Of a stretch of DNA of 64,000 bases, positions 1-11,007 are shown one piece after another (the stretch's first letter is position 1; each line of letters starts with the position of its first letter). Below the pieces are notes generated by a model. It had not been told where the DNA came from and did not search any database. It saw only the letters and a list, made by a program, of their open reading frames with translations. Both the position numbers and the translations under genes were made by a program. The DNA comes from Apophysomyces variabilis. Its lineage: Eukaryota; Mucoromycota; Mucoromycetes; Mucorales; Mucoraceae. The stretch is taken from contig MZZL01000064.1 of assembly GCA_002749535.1 (NCBI GenBank), positions 248,001 to 312,000 of the forward strand, given 5' to 3'.

Positions 1-75
1 TCATGGTTAGTAAATGGAAGGATAGCTTGTCATCTTTTTTTTTCTTACTTACCCCCGAAGGGTAATCCTATCCAA
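1..75 (+). repeat. Partial copy of dispersed repeat family R1
   Basis: The first 75 bases match the segment at about 8331-8395. Both carry a CATGGTTAGTAAA motif followed by ACTTACCCCCGAAGGGTA. The copy is cut by the left edge of the window. A (GA)n microsatellite follows at 89-105. Confidence 0.6.
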
Positions 76-105
76 AGGTGGGGGCGGCGAGAGAGAGAGA
101 GAGAG

Positions 106-800
106 GCACGGCTTCCATGAGTGGCCGGTTTGTGTGTAACGCACTGCAGAGGACTTGAAGCGATGCAACACCTGGCGAGGACTTGGAAGCAGAAGATAAT
201 GAATGACACTGTGCATAAACAGACAAGATTTCTTTTTCACTTACCTAGTGGAGTGCAGGGAGCTTACTCACACAACCAAGGTGGTTCGGGACAGAGGTCA
301 TGCAGGATAAAGGTTACAGAAGAGGGATATCAGTCATTCAACGCGAAATACATACCGGGGATGTTTTGGATAACAGAGTCAAAGAATTGAAAAGATGTTG
401 TCCCTTCGCTTTTAAATAGTACGGGATTACTGAAACCAAAAATCACAGTCATGGATAAGAAATCGATGGATATCTTATGGATGACAACAATTCTCCCAAG
501 AGTAAAGATGGACTCAGTCTGACAGAAGGTCTGGAACATAATGGAACATCTGTAGAGGAAATATACCCTCTTCGTTTGTTTCTATACGTCATTGATGATA
601 TCATATCCGTTTCGGTCAGTTATGGCATCAGAAGCTGTCAGGGCAAGGTACCCAGTCCCGGTTTTGCTCAATTGTATTGCCTTACATTGCACTTTTATTT
701 TCCCTGCAAGTAGTTATATTCTCCTTTTCTTCTGTTGTATCTTAAACTTTGTCTATTAGGCAATCACAAAAGATTGGATTGCCACGGAATGAACGCTTAG
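106..800. other. No gene recognised; intergenic or decayed transposon DNA
   Basis: Only short open frames occur, none with a recognisable domain. The stretch lies directly upstream of the transposase fragment at 801. It may include unrecognisable 5' parts of that element, but nothing in the sequence shows this directly. Confidence 0.4.
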
Positions 801-1093
801 TATATTGTCATAGATAATGTACCCATCCATACACCAGTCAAGGTTAAGCAGTTGGTCGAAGAAAGAGGATACAAAGGTCTCTATCCTCCTCCCAAGTCTC
901 CCTTTCTCAACCCAATAAAAGAGTTTTGGCCCAAAGTAAGGGCTGGGGTAATAAAAGAGCCCTACGAGTTGACGATAACCTTCAAGAGCGTATTGTTCAA
1001 GCAGCGCGAAAAGTAAAGCACTCAGACTGTCAAAGATGGATCTGACACGCAGAGAGGTTTTTTGTTAGATGCAATAATAGAGAACCACTTCTT
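801..1093 (+). pseudogene. Tc1/mariner-type DDE transposase, 3' fragment
   Basis: Translation gives the C-terminal half of a DDE transposase. It has the second catalytic Asp in the context VIDNVPIHTP, then YPPPKSPFLNPIKEFW, the usual Tc1-like block around the third acidic residue (Glu of KEFW). A frameshift near 970 moves the reading frame by one; the next segment reads AARKVKHSDCQRWI, then a stop, then HAERFFVRC, which is the usual C-terminal tail of these proteins. The N-terminal DNA-binding region and the first Asp are not recognisable upstream. This is an inactive relic. Confidence 0.75.
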
Positions 1094-1183
1094 TAAATAG
1101 ACTGGTCTTGATGTGGTTTGAAATAAACTATCTCAGTAAATAGTGAACATGGACACGACTTTACGCAAAGAAGGATAGTCTGG

Positions 1184-1262
1184 CCGCAAATATTTCATCT
1201 AATCATGCAAAAGCATTTTTTGGATTCCGCAAAAACTTGAATCCCAGTTTGCAAATAAAAAA
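1184..1262 (+). repeat. Short dispersed repeat, partner at 9888-9960
   Basis: About 78 bp are shared with 9888-9960 in the same orientation. Both copies contain CCGCAAATATTTCA and later ATTCCGCAAAAACTT and AATCCCAGT. Both sit next to transposon debris, so this is probably a terminal part of an element. No coding content is seen. Confidence 0.6.
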
Positions 1263-1417
1263 TAGAAACACGCAGACAAATAGGAAAAACACAGTAAAAG
1301 CAGCACACATGATTTCAGACCAAGTCACTCACTACTGTCAGGTTTATGTTGGTTGGATGGTGAGAATTCTCTCACACTCTCAACTTAATACCCTTTCTCT
1401 TTTTTTCTTTTCTCACA

Positions 1418-2400
1418 ATGCAGTTGACGCCTCTTGGGAAAGGCGTATTTGTTCCTATACCCACATTTTTTGATTCTGATGAGGACTTGGATATTCCATC
1501 TCTAGAGAAGCATATCAAAATGCTCGCTAGAACTGGAATATCCGGTATTATCTTTCTTGGGTCCATGGGAGAAGCTGCTCACTTAACATTGGAGGAGCGT
1601 GAGCAAGTCATACGAGCTGGATGCCAGTTTGTTAAGAAAGAAAATCCATCGCTTAAGATTGTCGCCGGAGCAAGTGCTCCTTCCGCTAGACAGACAATTC
1701 AACTGTGTAAAAATGCAGCCGACGCTGGGGCTGAGTTTGCTCTTGTGTTGCCACCTTCTTACTACCGCACATGCATGGATAATCAAGCTGTCGTGACCTA
1801 CTTTAGCGCAGTAGCAGATGGCTCACCTATTCCGCTCATTATCTACAATTACCCTGGTGTCTGCCAAGGCTTGGATATTAGTGTGGACGTCTTAGTGGAG
1901 CTTTCAAAGCACAAAAACATTATAGGTGTCAAGGCGACAGATGGAAATATTGGTAAAATAGGTTACCTCGCGGAACATACCGATCCTTCAGGTTTGTGTC
2001 CCCTTTACGTATGTTAATAAGCAATTTAATGGCATGCCTTGCAGAATTCGCTTTGTTAGCCGGATCGGCCGATTTTTTCTTGCCAGCTTTAGCGGTTGGG
2101 GCTGTAGGTCTGGTTCCTGGGCTTGGGAACATATTACCACGTTGCTGTGTGGCGATACAGCGACTGTTTGAAATTGGGGAAATGGAGAATGCTCGAAGAC
2201 TTCAAACCAAATTGGTCAAGGCGGATAATGCAGCTGCGCGGTGGTATGGTCTTGCAGGCGTAAAGGCAGCTTTGCAGCACATAGAAGGATACGGTGGTGT
2301 ACCTCGAAATCCTCTTAGATCATTAACGGATGCTGAAAAGGGCCGTGTGGTGGAAGTGATAGATTCGGTCATGGATATTGAACGCTCATTGGTAGAGTAA
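1418..2400 (+). CDS. DapA/HOGA-family class I aldolase (dihydrodipicolinate-synthase-like)
   Basis: Two exons, 1418-1991 and 2045-2400 (intron 1992-2044, GT..GCAG), encode 309 aa, the usual length for the DHDPS/N-acetylneuraminate lyase superfamily. Family landmarks are GSMGEA near residue 48, Tyr143 in IIYNYPG and the Schiff-base Lys172 in IIGVKATDG. Members are TIM-barrel aldolases that cleave or condense pyruvate with an aldehyde. Fungi lack the diaminopimelate route to lysine, so a catabolic role is more likely than lysine synthesis, for example 4-hydroxy-2-oxoglutarate aldolase or 2-keto-3-deoxy-sugar acid aldolase. The exact substrate cannot be read from the sequence. The P450 reductase gene starts only 127 bp downstream on the same strand. 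Confidence 0.9.
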
Positions 2401-2527
2401 CAAGGGGAAACTAGTAGGTTGGCCATTGCGTCTTGCCTGTTTTGGACAATCTTACACTTCAAATTAAAGTCGTCCTTTTTTGTCGCCATATCCTCTTTTT
2501 CCTTCTTGCATTTCTTCTTGAAACCAT

Positions 2528-4790
2528 ATGACAAAAACTTCACACCGTTTGTTTGAAAGTATTGAAATTGTACTTTTGGGCACCCTAGGACTGGGCACTG
2601 TTGCCTGGTACATTAATCGACATGTCAAGTCCCGGAAGTATGGTAAAGAGAGAACTGAAAGTGAGGAACCTCCTTCAACCAAATCTGTGAATCCTTCTAC
2701 TTCAACGAAACGAAACTTTGTTGAGATCATGAAGGAACAGGCAAGATGAAAATAATTGAGTAAGACTCGGAGTGTATTAAAATTTATGCCTTTCAGGACC
2801 GACGAGTTATTTTTTTCTATGGATCACAAACTGGAACAGCCGAAGACTACGCGTGTCGTTTGGCAAAAGAGTGTTTTCAAAGATATGGTGTCAATTCTAT
2901 GACAGCAGATATAGAAATGTATGATCTTAGTTACCTGGACGCTGTACCACAAGACTATATCGTCTGCTTCGTCTTGGCCACTTATGGAGAAGGTGACCCA
3001 ACAGATAATGCCGTAGAGTTTTGGGAATTGATAACGGACGAATCGCCTCAATTTTCGGAAATGGACGAGGATGAACCACTTAAAAATCTGCGTTACCTTG
3101 TCTTCGGCCTAGGCAACAAAACATATGAGCATTATAACGCCGTCGCTCGTACAGTAGATAAACGGCTAACTGAGTTCGGAGCTAAACGAATCGGTGAACG
3201 TGGCGAAGGAGACGATGACGCGTCTATGGAAGAAGATTTTCTTGCATGGCAGGAGTCTATGTGGCCAGCTTTCTGCGAGGCTCTGGGCGTTGATGAGAAA
3301 AGCCTAGAAGCACGTCCCAGACAAGCTACGTTTGGTGTAGAAGAACTGTTGACGTACGATGAAAACCAAGTCTACTATGGAGAATTGAGTGAATGGCCGA
3401 AAGAGGGAACGTATGTGGTGCTTTTTTCTGTTCTTGCAGGACGACCAGAAGGCTAACCAATAAGGTAACCGCTAGGAAAATTGTGCACGATGCCAAACAT
3501 CCGTATCTTTCTCGTATTACCATGCGCGATATTTTTAAGAGTCCGAGTCGGCATTGTCTTCATGTGAATATTGACATCTCCGAGTGCAACTTGAGCTACC
3601 AAACCGGTGACCACGTAGCCATTTGGCCAACCAATAATGAAGTCGAAGTGAACCGAATTGCCTCTTTGCTGGGGTTAATCGAGAAGCTCGATTCTGTTGT
3701 CATGGTTCGTGCTCTGGATACTGCCGCATCCAAGCAACGTCCATTCCCCGTACCTACTACGTATCGCGCTATTTTTAGACACTATCTTGACATTTGCGGG
3801 ATCCCTTCAAGACAAACTCTTATGGCCCTGACCGAATATGCTCCCAACGATGCTTCGAAGGATGTGCTTGAACGGCTTGCCAAGGACAAAGATGAATATC
3901 GCGTCCACGTAGCGGAATCAGTGAGGAATTTGGGTGAGGTACTAGAATGGATTGTAGAGACAAACCAAGAAGAGGTGACGCCTGGGATATTTTCATCCGT
4001 CCCTTTCGATTTGATTGTGGAAAATATCTCACGGTTGCAACCTCGCTATTATTCCATCTCCTCATCATCTAAGGAATGTCCTGACACTATATCAGCTACC
4101 ATTGTGACGTTAGATTACCAGCCCGATCCAACACCTGGAAGAACAGTTTTTGGTGTGAACACTAATTACCTATGGCAAATCCACGCCAAGACAAACCAGA
4201 TTGACGATGGAAAGTCTTATCCAGAATATAATTTAGCTGGACCACGTCAAAGCCTTGTAAACGAACGCATTGCCAGAGTACCAATTCATGTCCGAAGGTC
4301 GCAATTCAGACTTCCTCGTAACCCTAGTGCTCCCATTATTATGATAGGGCCTGGCACTGGTGTTGCACCCTTCCGAGCCTTTGTCCGTGAACGAGTGCTT
4401 CAGAAGAAGGAAGGCAAACCAGTAGGCGTCACATTGCTATTTTTCGGTTGTCGAAATTCTAAAGAGGATTTTCTTTACGCTGATGAATGGCCGGAGCTAT
4501 TCGATGTTTTAGGGGGGGAATCACGCATCATCACCGCGTTTTCGCGTGAAACTGCACAAAAGGTGTATGTGCAACATCGTCTCCAAGAGGAAGGCCAATA
4601 CGTATGGGATCTTTTAGAAAAGGGAGCGTACATCTATGTTTGTGGTGACGCCAAAAACATGGCTCGGGACGTGAATCAAACCTTTGTTCATTTTGCTCAG
4701 CAATTCGGTCTCAAATCAGAGGAGAAAGCACAGGAATACGTCAAAAATCTACGAGGTACAGGTCGTTATCAGGAGGATTGCTGGACATAG
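2528..4790 (+). CDS. CPR1: NADPH-cytochrome P450 reductase
   Basis: Three exons, 2528-2740, 2797-3410 and 3476-4790, give 713 aa, close to the family norm. An N-terminal membrane anchor (about residues 13-30) is followed by an FMN flavodoxin domain with YGSQTGTAED (from residue 79) and LATYGEGDPTDN. The FAD domain has RYYSISSSS and the NADPH domain has GPGTGVAPFRAF. The C-terminus ends in EDCWT with the penultimate Trp that stacks on FAD. The enzyme passes electrons from NADPH to ER cytochromes P450 and other acceptors. Intron 1 must be GC-AG (CAG|GCAAGA), because reading on meets a stop. For intron 2 I chose the 65-bp form: it has a GCTAACC branch site and gives the linker length (GEL..DAKHPYL) seen in other reductases. 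Shorter in-frame 3' sites exist. Confidence 0.95.
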
Positions 4791-5027
4791 ATTGGACATC
4801 AATTTCCAGTCCTGCATAAGACAGTTTAAAACTATAGAAATCCTATTTTTTGATTTTCGCGTACTCTTTTTTTTTTATCATGGTCCTTGAAACGCTTTCG
4901 TACGTACGTTCCCTGCGCCTTTTCTATCACTAATTAACACTTATAAACGATCCGTGCATTTTTTTATTCTAAAAGTATAAATCTATCATGATCAGTCATC
5001 TGTACAAAGCAATAATAGCGATAAGTT
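4791..5027. other. Convergent intergenic region
   Basis: This 237-bp spacer lies between the 3' ends of the P450 reductase gene (plus strand) and the OXLD1-like gene (minus strand). It is AT-rich with T-runs, and no gene is seen. Confidence 0.6.
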
Positions 5028-5778
5028 CTATCCAGAGGAATTCTTCATTCTCCTTTCCATTTCTAGAAACGCACGCATTCCAGGATCCATCTCTTCCTGA
5101 AGTTCCTCTCGCGCTGGCTTGGTTGAAATAAGCTGCTTGGGAACAGGTTCTCCCGCATTCACAAATCTTTCCCGTAGAGCCTCTTTCTGACCTTGGTATT
5201 CTTCCATTTCCGCTTGATATAAGTCCCATACACTAAGGATGAAGTTGAATTCACTTTCCTGTTGTCGTCGCTCGAATCTTTACCAATTCACACAACCGCT
5301 TTATATAAATATTGAATTAATCCATCTATTTCCCATTCTATAACTTTTGTCGTTCTTTCCTTTACCTCATACAACAGTTTTCTGGTGCTTCCGGTTTCTT
5401 AGGTAGAGTGATAATCTCACCTTGTAGTGTCACTGTTTCTTCCGAAGTTACTGGACCATTAACCGACGATTGTAACGAAAGAGTTGGGACAGGAATAGCA
5501 TTCTTGCTGTTCGGTGATTGACCATGTTCCTACCAAAGTATTTGTTTCTCTACCATGCTCATGCAAACAAACAAAACCGAAAAACGCACGGTGTCTTCGG
5601 TGCAGCTTACCCCTGATGGCTGTTTGAGAATAGTACTCCACCAGCCTTCATAATTCGGGATGCGGTTATTATGATAGCTACGTACTCCTAATCGTCGCTG
5701 AGTAATCCGAACGGCATTACTCATGAACATAATCGCCATGCCTGCTGCTTTCCAACTGCGCCTTGTAGGAGCGGACAT
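5028..5778 (-). CDS. OXLD1: OXLD1-like protein (oxidoreductase-like domain, Pfam Oxidored-like)
   Basis: Four exons on the minus strand, 5611-5778, 5366-5529, 5284-5298 and 5028-5232, give 183 aa. The N-terminus is basic and Ala/Ser/Met-rich (MSAPTRRSWKAAG...), fitting a mitochondrial presequence. The domain core is rebuilt only when a 15-nt exon (5284-5298) is included. Splicing then yields ENCCMSGCVNCVWD, the family signature with its four conserved cysteines, followed by LYQAEMEEY. Without the microexon the CxxC-type core is lost. The family is small and mitochondrial with no firmly assigned reaction, and the cysteines suggest metal or redox chemistry (inference). The gene is divergent from the nuclease gene at 6354 and convergent with the P450 reductase gene. 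Confidence 0.85.
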
Positions 5779-6353
5779 TTCTGTTCACGTGCGGTCTGAT
5801 TTCTGCATCATGATGGACACAATCAAAGTTGACCCGAACTTCAGTACCTGAAGAGCTATTTGATGTTCGTAATAGCGCTCGCATGGCCGAATCAAAGTTC
5901 TGAGGATTTGGATTATTTGCAAGCGTCCGCTACCTCTACCACATAATCATTTTTCTATGTCTTGAAACGGATACTAACCTTATAGGTTTGTAGACAGTAA
6001 TAGAGAAACCGTAAGTTTTGCCTTGATGTGACAAACCGAATAGCACACCGTATTTTTTGTACGTCTAATTTTTGTACATAAAAGCTGCCGTTTTGGTGCA
6101 ACCACAAAGGGTCGGATAGAAAGGGATTCCCATGGCGCTCACAGACTTAGTGGGACAAAGAGTTATTCGAATTTGTATGTGGTTATGCAGCGCTCTTAAA
6201 GCTACAAGGCATACCCATAAAGTCCTTCATTGTAACAGATGGTTTGAATAGATGCAGTTTCTTAGAAAATTATTACGAGCGTTCTCGAAAGTCTTCTAAT
6301 CCTCCTCTTGGGACATTCGACCGGGATTTGAAAATAACTATATCATCGTTGCC
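5779..6353. promoter_or_regulatory. Divergent intergenic region (OXLD1-like / Ngl2-like)
   Basis: This 575-bp stretch lies between two divergent start codons and presumably contains both promoters. A minus-strand open frame (5717-5929, stop at 5717-5719) overlaps OXLD1 exon 1 in another frame. It is noted as a weak observation only. No other coding signal is seen. Confidence 0.4.
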
Positions 6354-7866
6354 ATGATTCTTTCGCAAGTCAGTGTGGCCATGAATCACAGCGAACTGGA
6401 ACGTCTACGCCTAGAAAAAAAGAAAAAGAAGGAGGAAAAAAAGAAACTGAATCAGAGCCTTGCTCAGGCAAAACCACAACTTCCGCCTCCTACACCATTG
6501 ATTCGCAGGTTCATTCCTCTTCCAGGAAGAGGAGTAGCCAAGCCGCTAAGCACAATCAGTGTCATGACATACAATGTACGTCTCTCAATAACGTTCACTC
6601 GTCAAATACTAACAGGAATCGGAAGATACTAGCACAAAGCTTAATAAAACGAGAGTTATTCCCTCATTCACAGGACATGTTGAAATGGGTTAGTACAAAT
6701 TACCATTAGCATGACTGACTGACGGAGATTTTCAGAAAACGCGAAGGCGAATGATTGTTGAAGACATTGCGCAGTACGAGCCAGATATTATGTGTTTGCA
6801 AGGTAGTAGTTGATATTGCTGACTTCTGAACGATATTTATCTGCAACGTAGAGGTCGATAACTACGATGAATTCTATAAGGAATCGTTTTCCAAGTTGGG
6901 GTGCGTTCAAATCAGTTTACTCTGAAGTATTTACTAATAGGCACAGTTATGAGACAGAGTTTTATAGACATGCGACGAAGCAACATGGTATTGAATAACT
7001 ATAGTCAACTTGCGTGTTAACGTTATTGATCAACGTTGGCATATAGGATGCATGATTGGCTACAAGACATCAAAATTTGAAAGAGCGGAATACGCAACGC
7101 TCGATTACGACAGTGATACACTCGCTCCTGCTACTCAGCAAACAGGCAATATTGCACAGTTAATTGGTCTTCGATTTGTGGATCATCCTAAAGGCCTTGT
7201 GATCGGGAATACTCATTTATATTGGCGACCTCAATCCTTTTACGAGCGAATGCGACAAACCGCCATTTTTATGCGAAGGTTGGATGAATTCAAGTCAAAG
7301 ATGGATTCTGTTCAAGATGGCCGCCAATGGTCATCTCTACTGATAGGAGGCATGTATCTATCGAGTGGCAAATATGAACATCAGTTTTCTAACATTTGAA
7401 ACGCTTCCTAGATTTTAATACGGCACCTATTGACGCTACTTATGCTGCGATACAACAAAATCCATTGACAGCGGCACAACTGGAAACACTTCATTTATCT
7501 CGACGTTCTTTTGGAGGGGAAGAGTCCAATCCAGATGAAACTGACTGCGTTGGAGATTCGGAAGAAACGTCATTAATGTCTGTTTCGGATCTGATGGGAT
7601 TGTTTGCTGAAGGAAGGAAATGGCGAAGTGTTTACAGTCAATATAGCGATGTGGGTAAAACAGCAAGCGACGTTTATGGGGAACCAAAATTTACCCATTA
7701 TGCTGCTATGTATTGTGGTACACTTGATTACATATTTGCGGATAGTGACAAGCATCAAGTGTTAGAACTACTAGAAATGCCAGAAGTAGACAAGGTATTA
7801 CCTGCGCTCCCCAATCGCAATTTTGGAAGCGATCATGTTTGTTTGGTAGCAAAAATACTGTTATAG
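6354..7866 (+). CDS. NGL2: Ngl2/Angel-type endonuclease/exonuclease/phosphatase-family nuclease
   Basis: Seven exons, 6354-6575, 6626-6688, 6736-6802, 6852-6900, 6941-6987, 7047-7349 and 7412-7866, give 401 aa. A Lys-rich N-terminal stretch (about residues 22-33) precedes the EEP fold. The catalytic landmarks are present: MTYNILAQSL, CLQEVDNYDEFY (Glu118), GNTHLYWRP (His206), GDFNT (Asp251, Asn253) and GSDHVCL (Asp391, His392). The CCR4/Ngl/Angel group are Mg-dependent 3'-5' RNA exonucleases; Ngl2 trims 5.8S rRNA in yeast. The layout ALIxRxLFP..LKW resembles the Ngl2 group most. The last intron (7350-7411) has a GC donor (GAG|GCATGT), needed to create GDFNT; a GT donor two bases later gives a stop. 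A second possible start is at 6381. Confidence 0.88.
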
Positions 7867-8149
7867 ACCCTAGCAGCATTGGACATGTTTAGAACTTTGC
7901 GGATGAAATAGAATTGTCGCTCAAGAATAGATGTAACAGCAAACCTACCCTAGACATATTCTAGAATGCGTGTATGTTTGTCTACCTGGCTTATCAATTT
8001 TTATTTTGTATGGGCATTTTCGCATTGGGATGCATTATCTATTACTATTAACAAGTTTTAAACTTGAGATTGAGACGATCTGATCTTCCTAATTTACACG
8101 GATGTCTTGTTTTTTTTGAGACTGAGATACAGTAACAGGTACTGTTTAT
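7867..8149. other. 3' flank of the nuclease gene
   Basis: No gene is seen. The segment runs from the stop codon at 7864-7866 into the repeat copy that begins near 8150. Confidence 0.5.
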
Positions 8150-9330
8150 TGAATCATATTTTGTGCTACTTTGAAACAAATTTTGCTTCCATGAAAGAAC
8201 CAGGTTTGCGCTAAAGGATAAGAAAATATGCGTCATTAGTGAATCATTTATGCAGACCGTACATTTTACTTACATGAACTTGATCCTCCAGTGGACGCAA
8301 AATTCATTCGAGTAGCGTGAAATATAATTCATGGTTAGTAAACGGGAGTAGTATTATTGATGCGTTTTACTTACCCCCGAAGGGTATCCCAACACCCGGC
8401 TGGATGCCCACGCCGCACCAAATCCATGATTGTCGTGGACACGAAAAGAAAACGTCCGGGATGTTCCGTCCGGCACAACAAGCCCACCCACCCATCCACC
8501 CAATAGAGAACGGTTTGCTTGCCTGCGTCTTGAGATTATGAAAGGCTCAAAGTTAGGAATGATGATAGCATTCTGTCTGGTTTGTTGTCTTTACCGCTTT
8601 GTTGGATTCATCTGTTCGAAATCACCCAAAGTTTCAGGTTGTCTTGAATGTCCGGAAATGTATGTTGTCTTTGCTGTCGGAGACGAATACTTGCTGCAAT
8701 TGACAAGAACAGAGTGTACAATGAGAGGCATTTGTAATAAGTTGTCCAAGAGATATTGTGTCCTGAGATTAGATAGCTGCATAATAATAACAACATTCAA
8801 TCTTATCGTACCTTGTTTTACCTAATGCTTCTCTTGAAAGATGCTTTGTGCATACTTTTTGTTCATAGTTGTGTGCATTTTCTGGAAGAAATAGAGTTAA
8901 TAAATGATAATTTGTAGTAGTAGGAAGTTACCTTCCGTTGAGAGTCCAGCATGTCATTCTGTATTCTTCTGATTCCATACATGGAAGATTGGTCTATCAT
9001 ACTGGAATCCCGCGGTTAGATAACCTTCTTATGTCTGTGCGCTTTGACTTACCAGGTACTTTTTTCACACATCATATTGACAAAGGTATCAATAGATCGC
9101 TTAATGGAAACTGCAGCAAAAGATAAAGCCAAAAGAAAGGATGAAAAGGGGCAACACGTCGTCTTATCAACGAAGGGACGCGTCATGTTAAGACGCGTTA
9201 ATGTTGGGGTAGTCGCGCGGATAGGGAAATTGTTGTCGTTCAATGTTTCAAGTTCCGTGGAACCGGACATGTCGTTCGAACAATGACCGCTACTAGATAA
9301 TGGATTCGTCTAGTTGACCAGTAGTTGCTC
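8150..9330 (+). repeat. Dispersed repeat family R1, copy A
   Basis: About 1.2 kb are alignable by eye to 30800-31945 (same strand) and 51625-52990 (opposite strand). Shared landmarks in order are TCCTCCAGTGGAC, ACTTACCCCCGAAGGGTA, TTTGTTGGATT, GAGAGTCCAGCA.GTCATTC, GCGCTTTGACT and GGGACGCGTCA. An inverted repeat of about 50 bp (8160-8215 against 8278-8318) sits at the left end. Copies share conserved peptide stretches, for example GRVMLRRVNV, broken by stops. It is therefore probably a decayed protein-coding transposon of a class I cannot name. Confidence 0.7.
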
Positions 9331-9887
9331 GTACGTTGACAAAATCATGACTCTGAAATATCAAATCTAAGGTCATCGCGATCAATAGAGTGAATCAATC
9401 CATGAAGCCATGAGAACATTATCTGTCGCAAAATCATGTATGTTATTCATATAACATTGGAAAGTCGATCCGTTTCCTTGAAACCTAAGGGTAGGTACGA
9501 GGTATTTCTTTTTGGGGATAAACGTAGCAAACGGTGCCGATTGCTCGAAAAGATGCAGCTCGAGACAACATGTGTACAACTTTATTACTCTAAAGTATAT
9601 GGACTCGTTTCCCAAGTTGCACAGTGAAGATTATGTTAACAGAGAATCGAAATCGCATGCATATGCACGAAAGAGTCAAGAAGGCTAATACTAAAAATGA
9701 ATGAAGACCTTATGACTTTTCATAGAAAGCCTAATAAAACATAAGCTTTTTTGTTTCAATTGGATCATAGCAGGGTATTGACAAATTCACGTTTCTACTT
9801 TAAACTATAGCTAGGAACATCCTTTTTAGGGGCATAAACGGAGCAAAAAGAGTACCTATCTTTGGACAACCTGCAGTAACATCGGAA
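9331..9887. other. No gene recognised
   Basis: AT-rich stretch between two repeat copies. Only short open frames without recognisable domains are present. Confidence 0.4.
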
Positions 9888-9960
9888 CCGCAAATATTTC
9901 AGCCAATCACTCAATTTTTTTGGTATTCCGCAAAAACTTAAATCCCAGTCCGCGAATGAA
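9888..9960 (+). repeat. Short dispersed repeat, partner at 1184-1262
   Basis: This is the second copy of the repeat described at 1184, sharing CCGCAAATATTTCA and ATTCCGCAAAAACTT. It is non-coding. Confidence 0.6.
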
Positions 9961-10199
9961 ATTTTAATGGCGCCCTAAAATGTCGAGTGCAACTTTATAC
10001 CTTGAAGCAGAACAGATGATCAAGTGTTGTGGCCACGGACTTGAACTCATTGGGCGATTTGGACAAGGATAAGATGCCCAACTGTTCTGGAAAAGAACAG
10101 ACCATTGATATACACGAGCACGTACATGTATCCAACGAACCCTATATGCGGGTACCCCCAAAACATTATGTGAATTGAATTTCTATTGATTCTCTTGCA

Positions 10200-10960
10200 C
10201 TAACTAACCAACAGAGTCCAAACCAACAATGTGATGGATCCTTTGGTTTGGATTCAGAGACGCAAGTGGTTGAGGCTGGTTGCGTTTGTGGGAAGGTTTT
10301 TGCTCTGCTGCTCAATTATGACGCCGGAACTTGAGCTGTTTTGCATATCTAACGGACCATATCTCGTACAAGTCCTTGCCACTTTTGCCAGAAAACATTG
10401 ATGACCTCCCAGAGAGATAGGGGAATTATTATGGACACTCCAACGTGAAACTCAACTATGGGACACTTCACTTGGGGACACTCCAGTCTTTAACATTCCC
10501 GCTCTTTTCCTATTACAGTGATTGCAAGAAGCAATGTCGCGGGCAGTCAGAATTGATGACCATGCCCAAGGCGCCTGACGCAGCCCCTATCCTGGCGACA
10601 CGCTATTCCCTGTCTTGATATGCACCGACGGCTTTATATGCCAAGGTCTATTGCAGATCCCCTATCATTTCTTTTAAACATGCTGCCAATACGCCCATCC
10701 CTTTCTAAAAGTACCGATCTCTCCTGGACCCATCGTTGGCCAGTAATATGCTCGATTCTACACGAACTGAACCAATTACACCATTATACATTGATCCCAA
10801 CTGACAGACCTCTTGGCCAAAGCCTTATCACTTGGCTTGAACATTAATTCTGATCCCATAGCTTTTTGACACATATCTTTCCTTAATTTCCCTTCTACCT
10901 TTTTTACCCTTCTCCCGAAAAGGATTTTTTTGTCTACTCTTATACCTCCTCAAGGATTGG
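10200..10960 (+). pseudogene. LINE-type retrotransposon, 3' fragment
   Basis: The peptide from 10620 (HRRLYMPRSIADPLSF.., then ICSILHELNQLHHYT) is nearly identical to the minus-strand LINE at 39187-39470. Upstream, VMDPLVWIQ and MPKAPDAAPILATRYS match the same LINE (VDPILWIP and LPKAPDADPIPATRYS). Stops and frameshifts break the frame and no reverse-transcriptase core is present, so this is a 5'-truncated dead copy. Around 10602-10603 it preserves the empty target site for the MITE inserted in the other copy. Confidence 0.75.
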
Positions 10961-11007
10961 TCTAGTCCGGGCAGACACATGTATTACTTTGCACCCAACA
11001 GGGCATG

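Noticed and set aside
3411..3439. 29-bp intron in the P450 reductase gene
   Set aside because: It keeps the frame, but it is too short for efficient splicing and adds residues at the domain hinge. The 65-bp alternative has a branch site and the right linker length.
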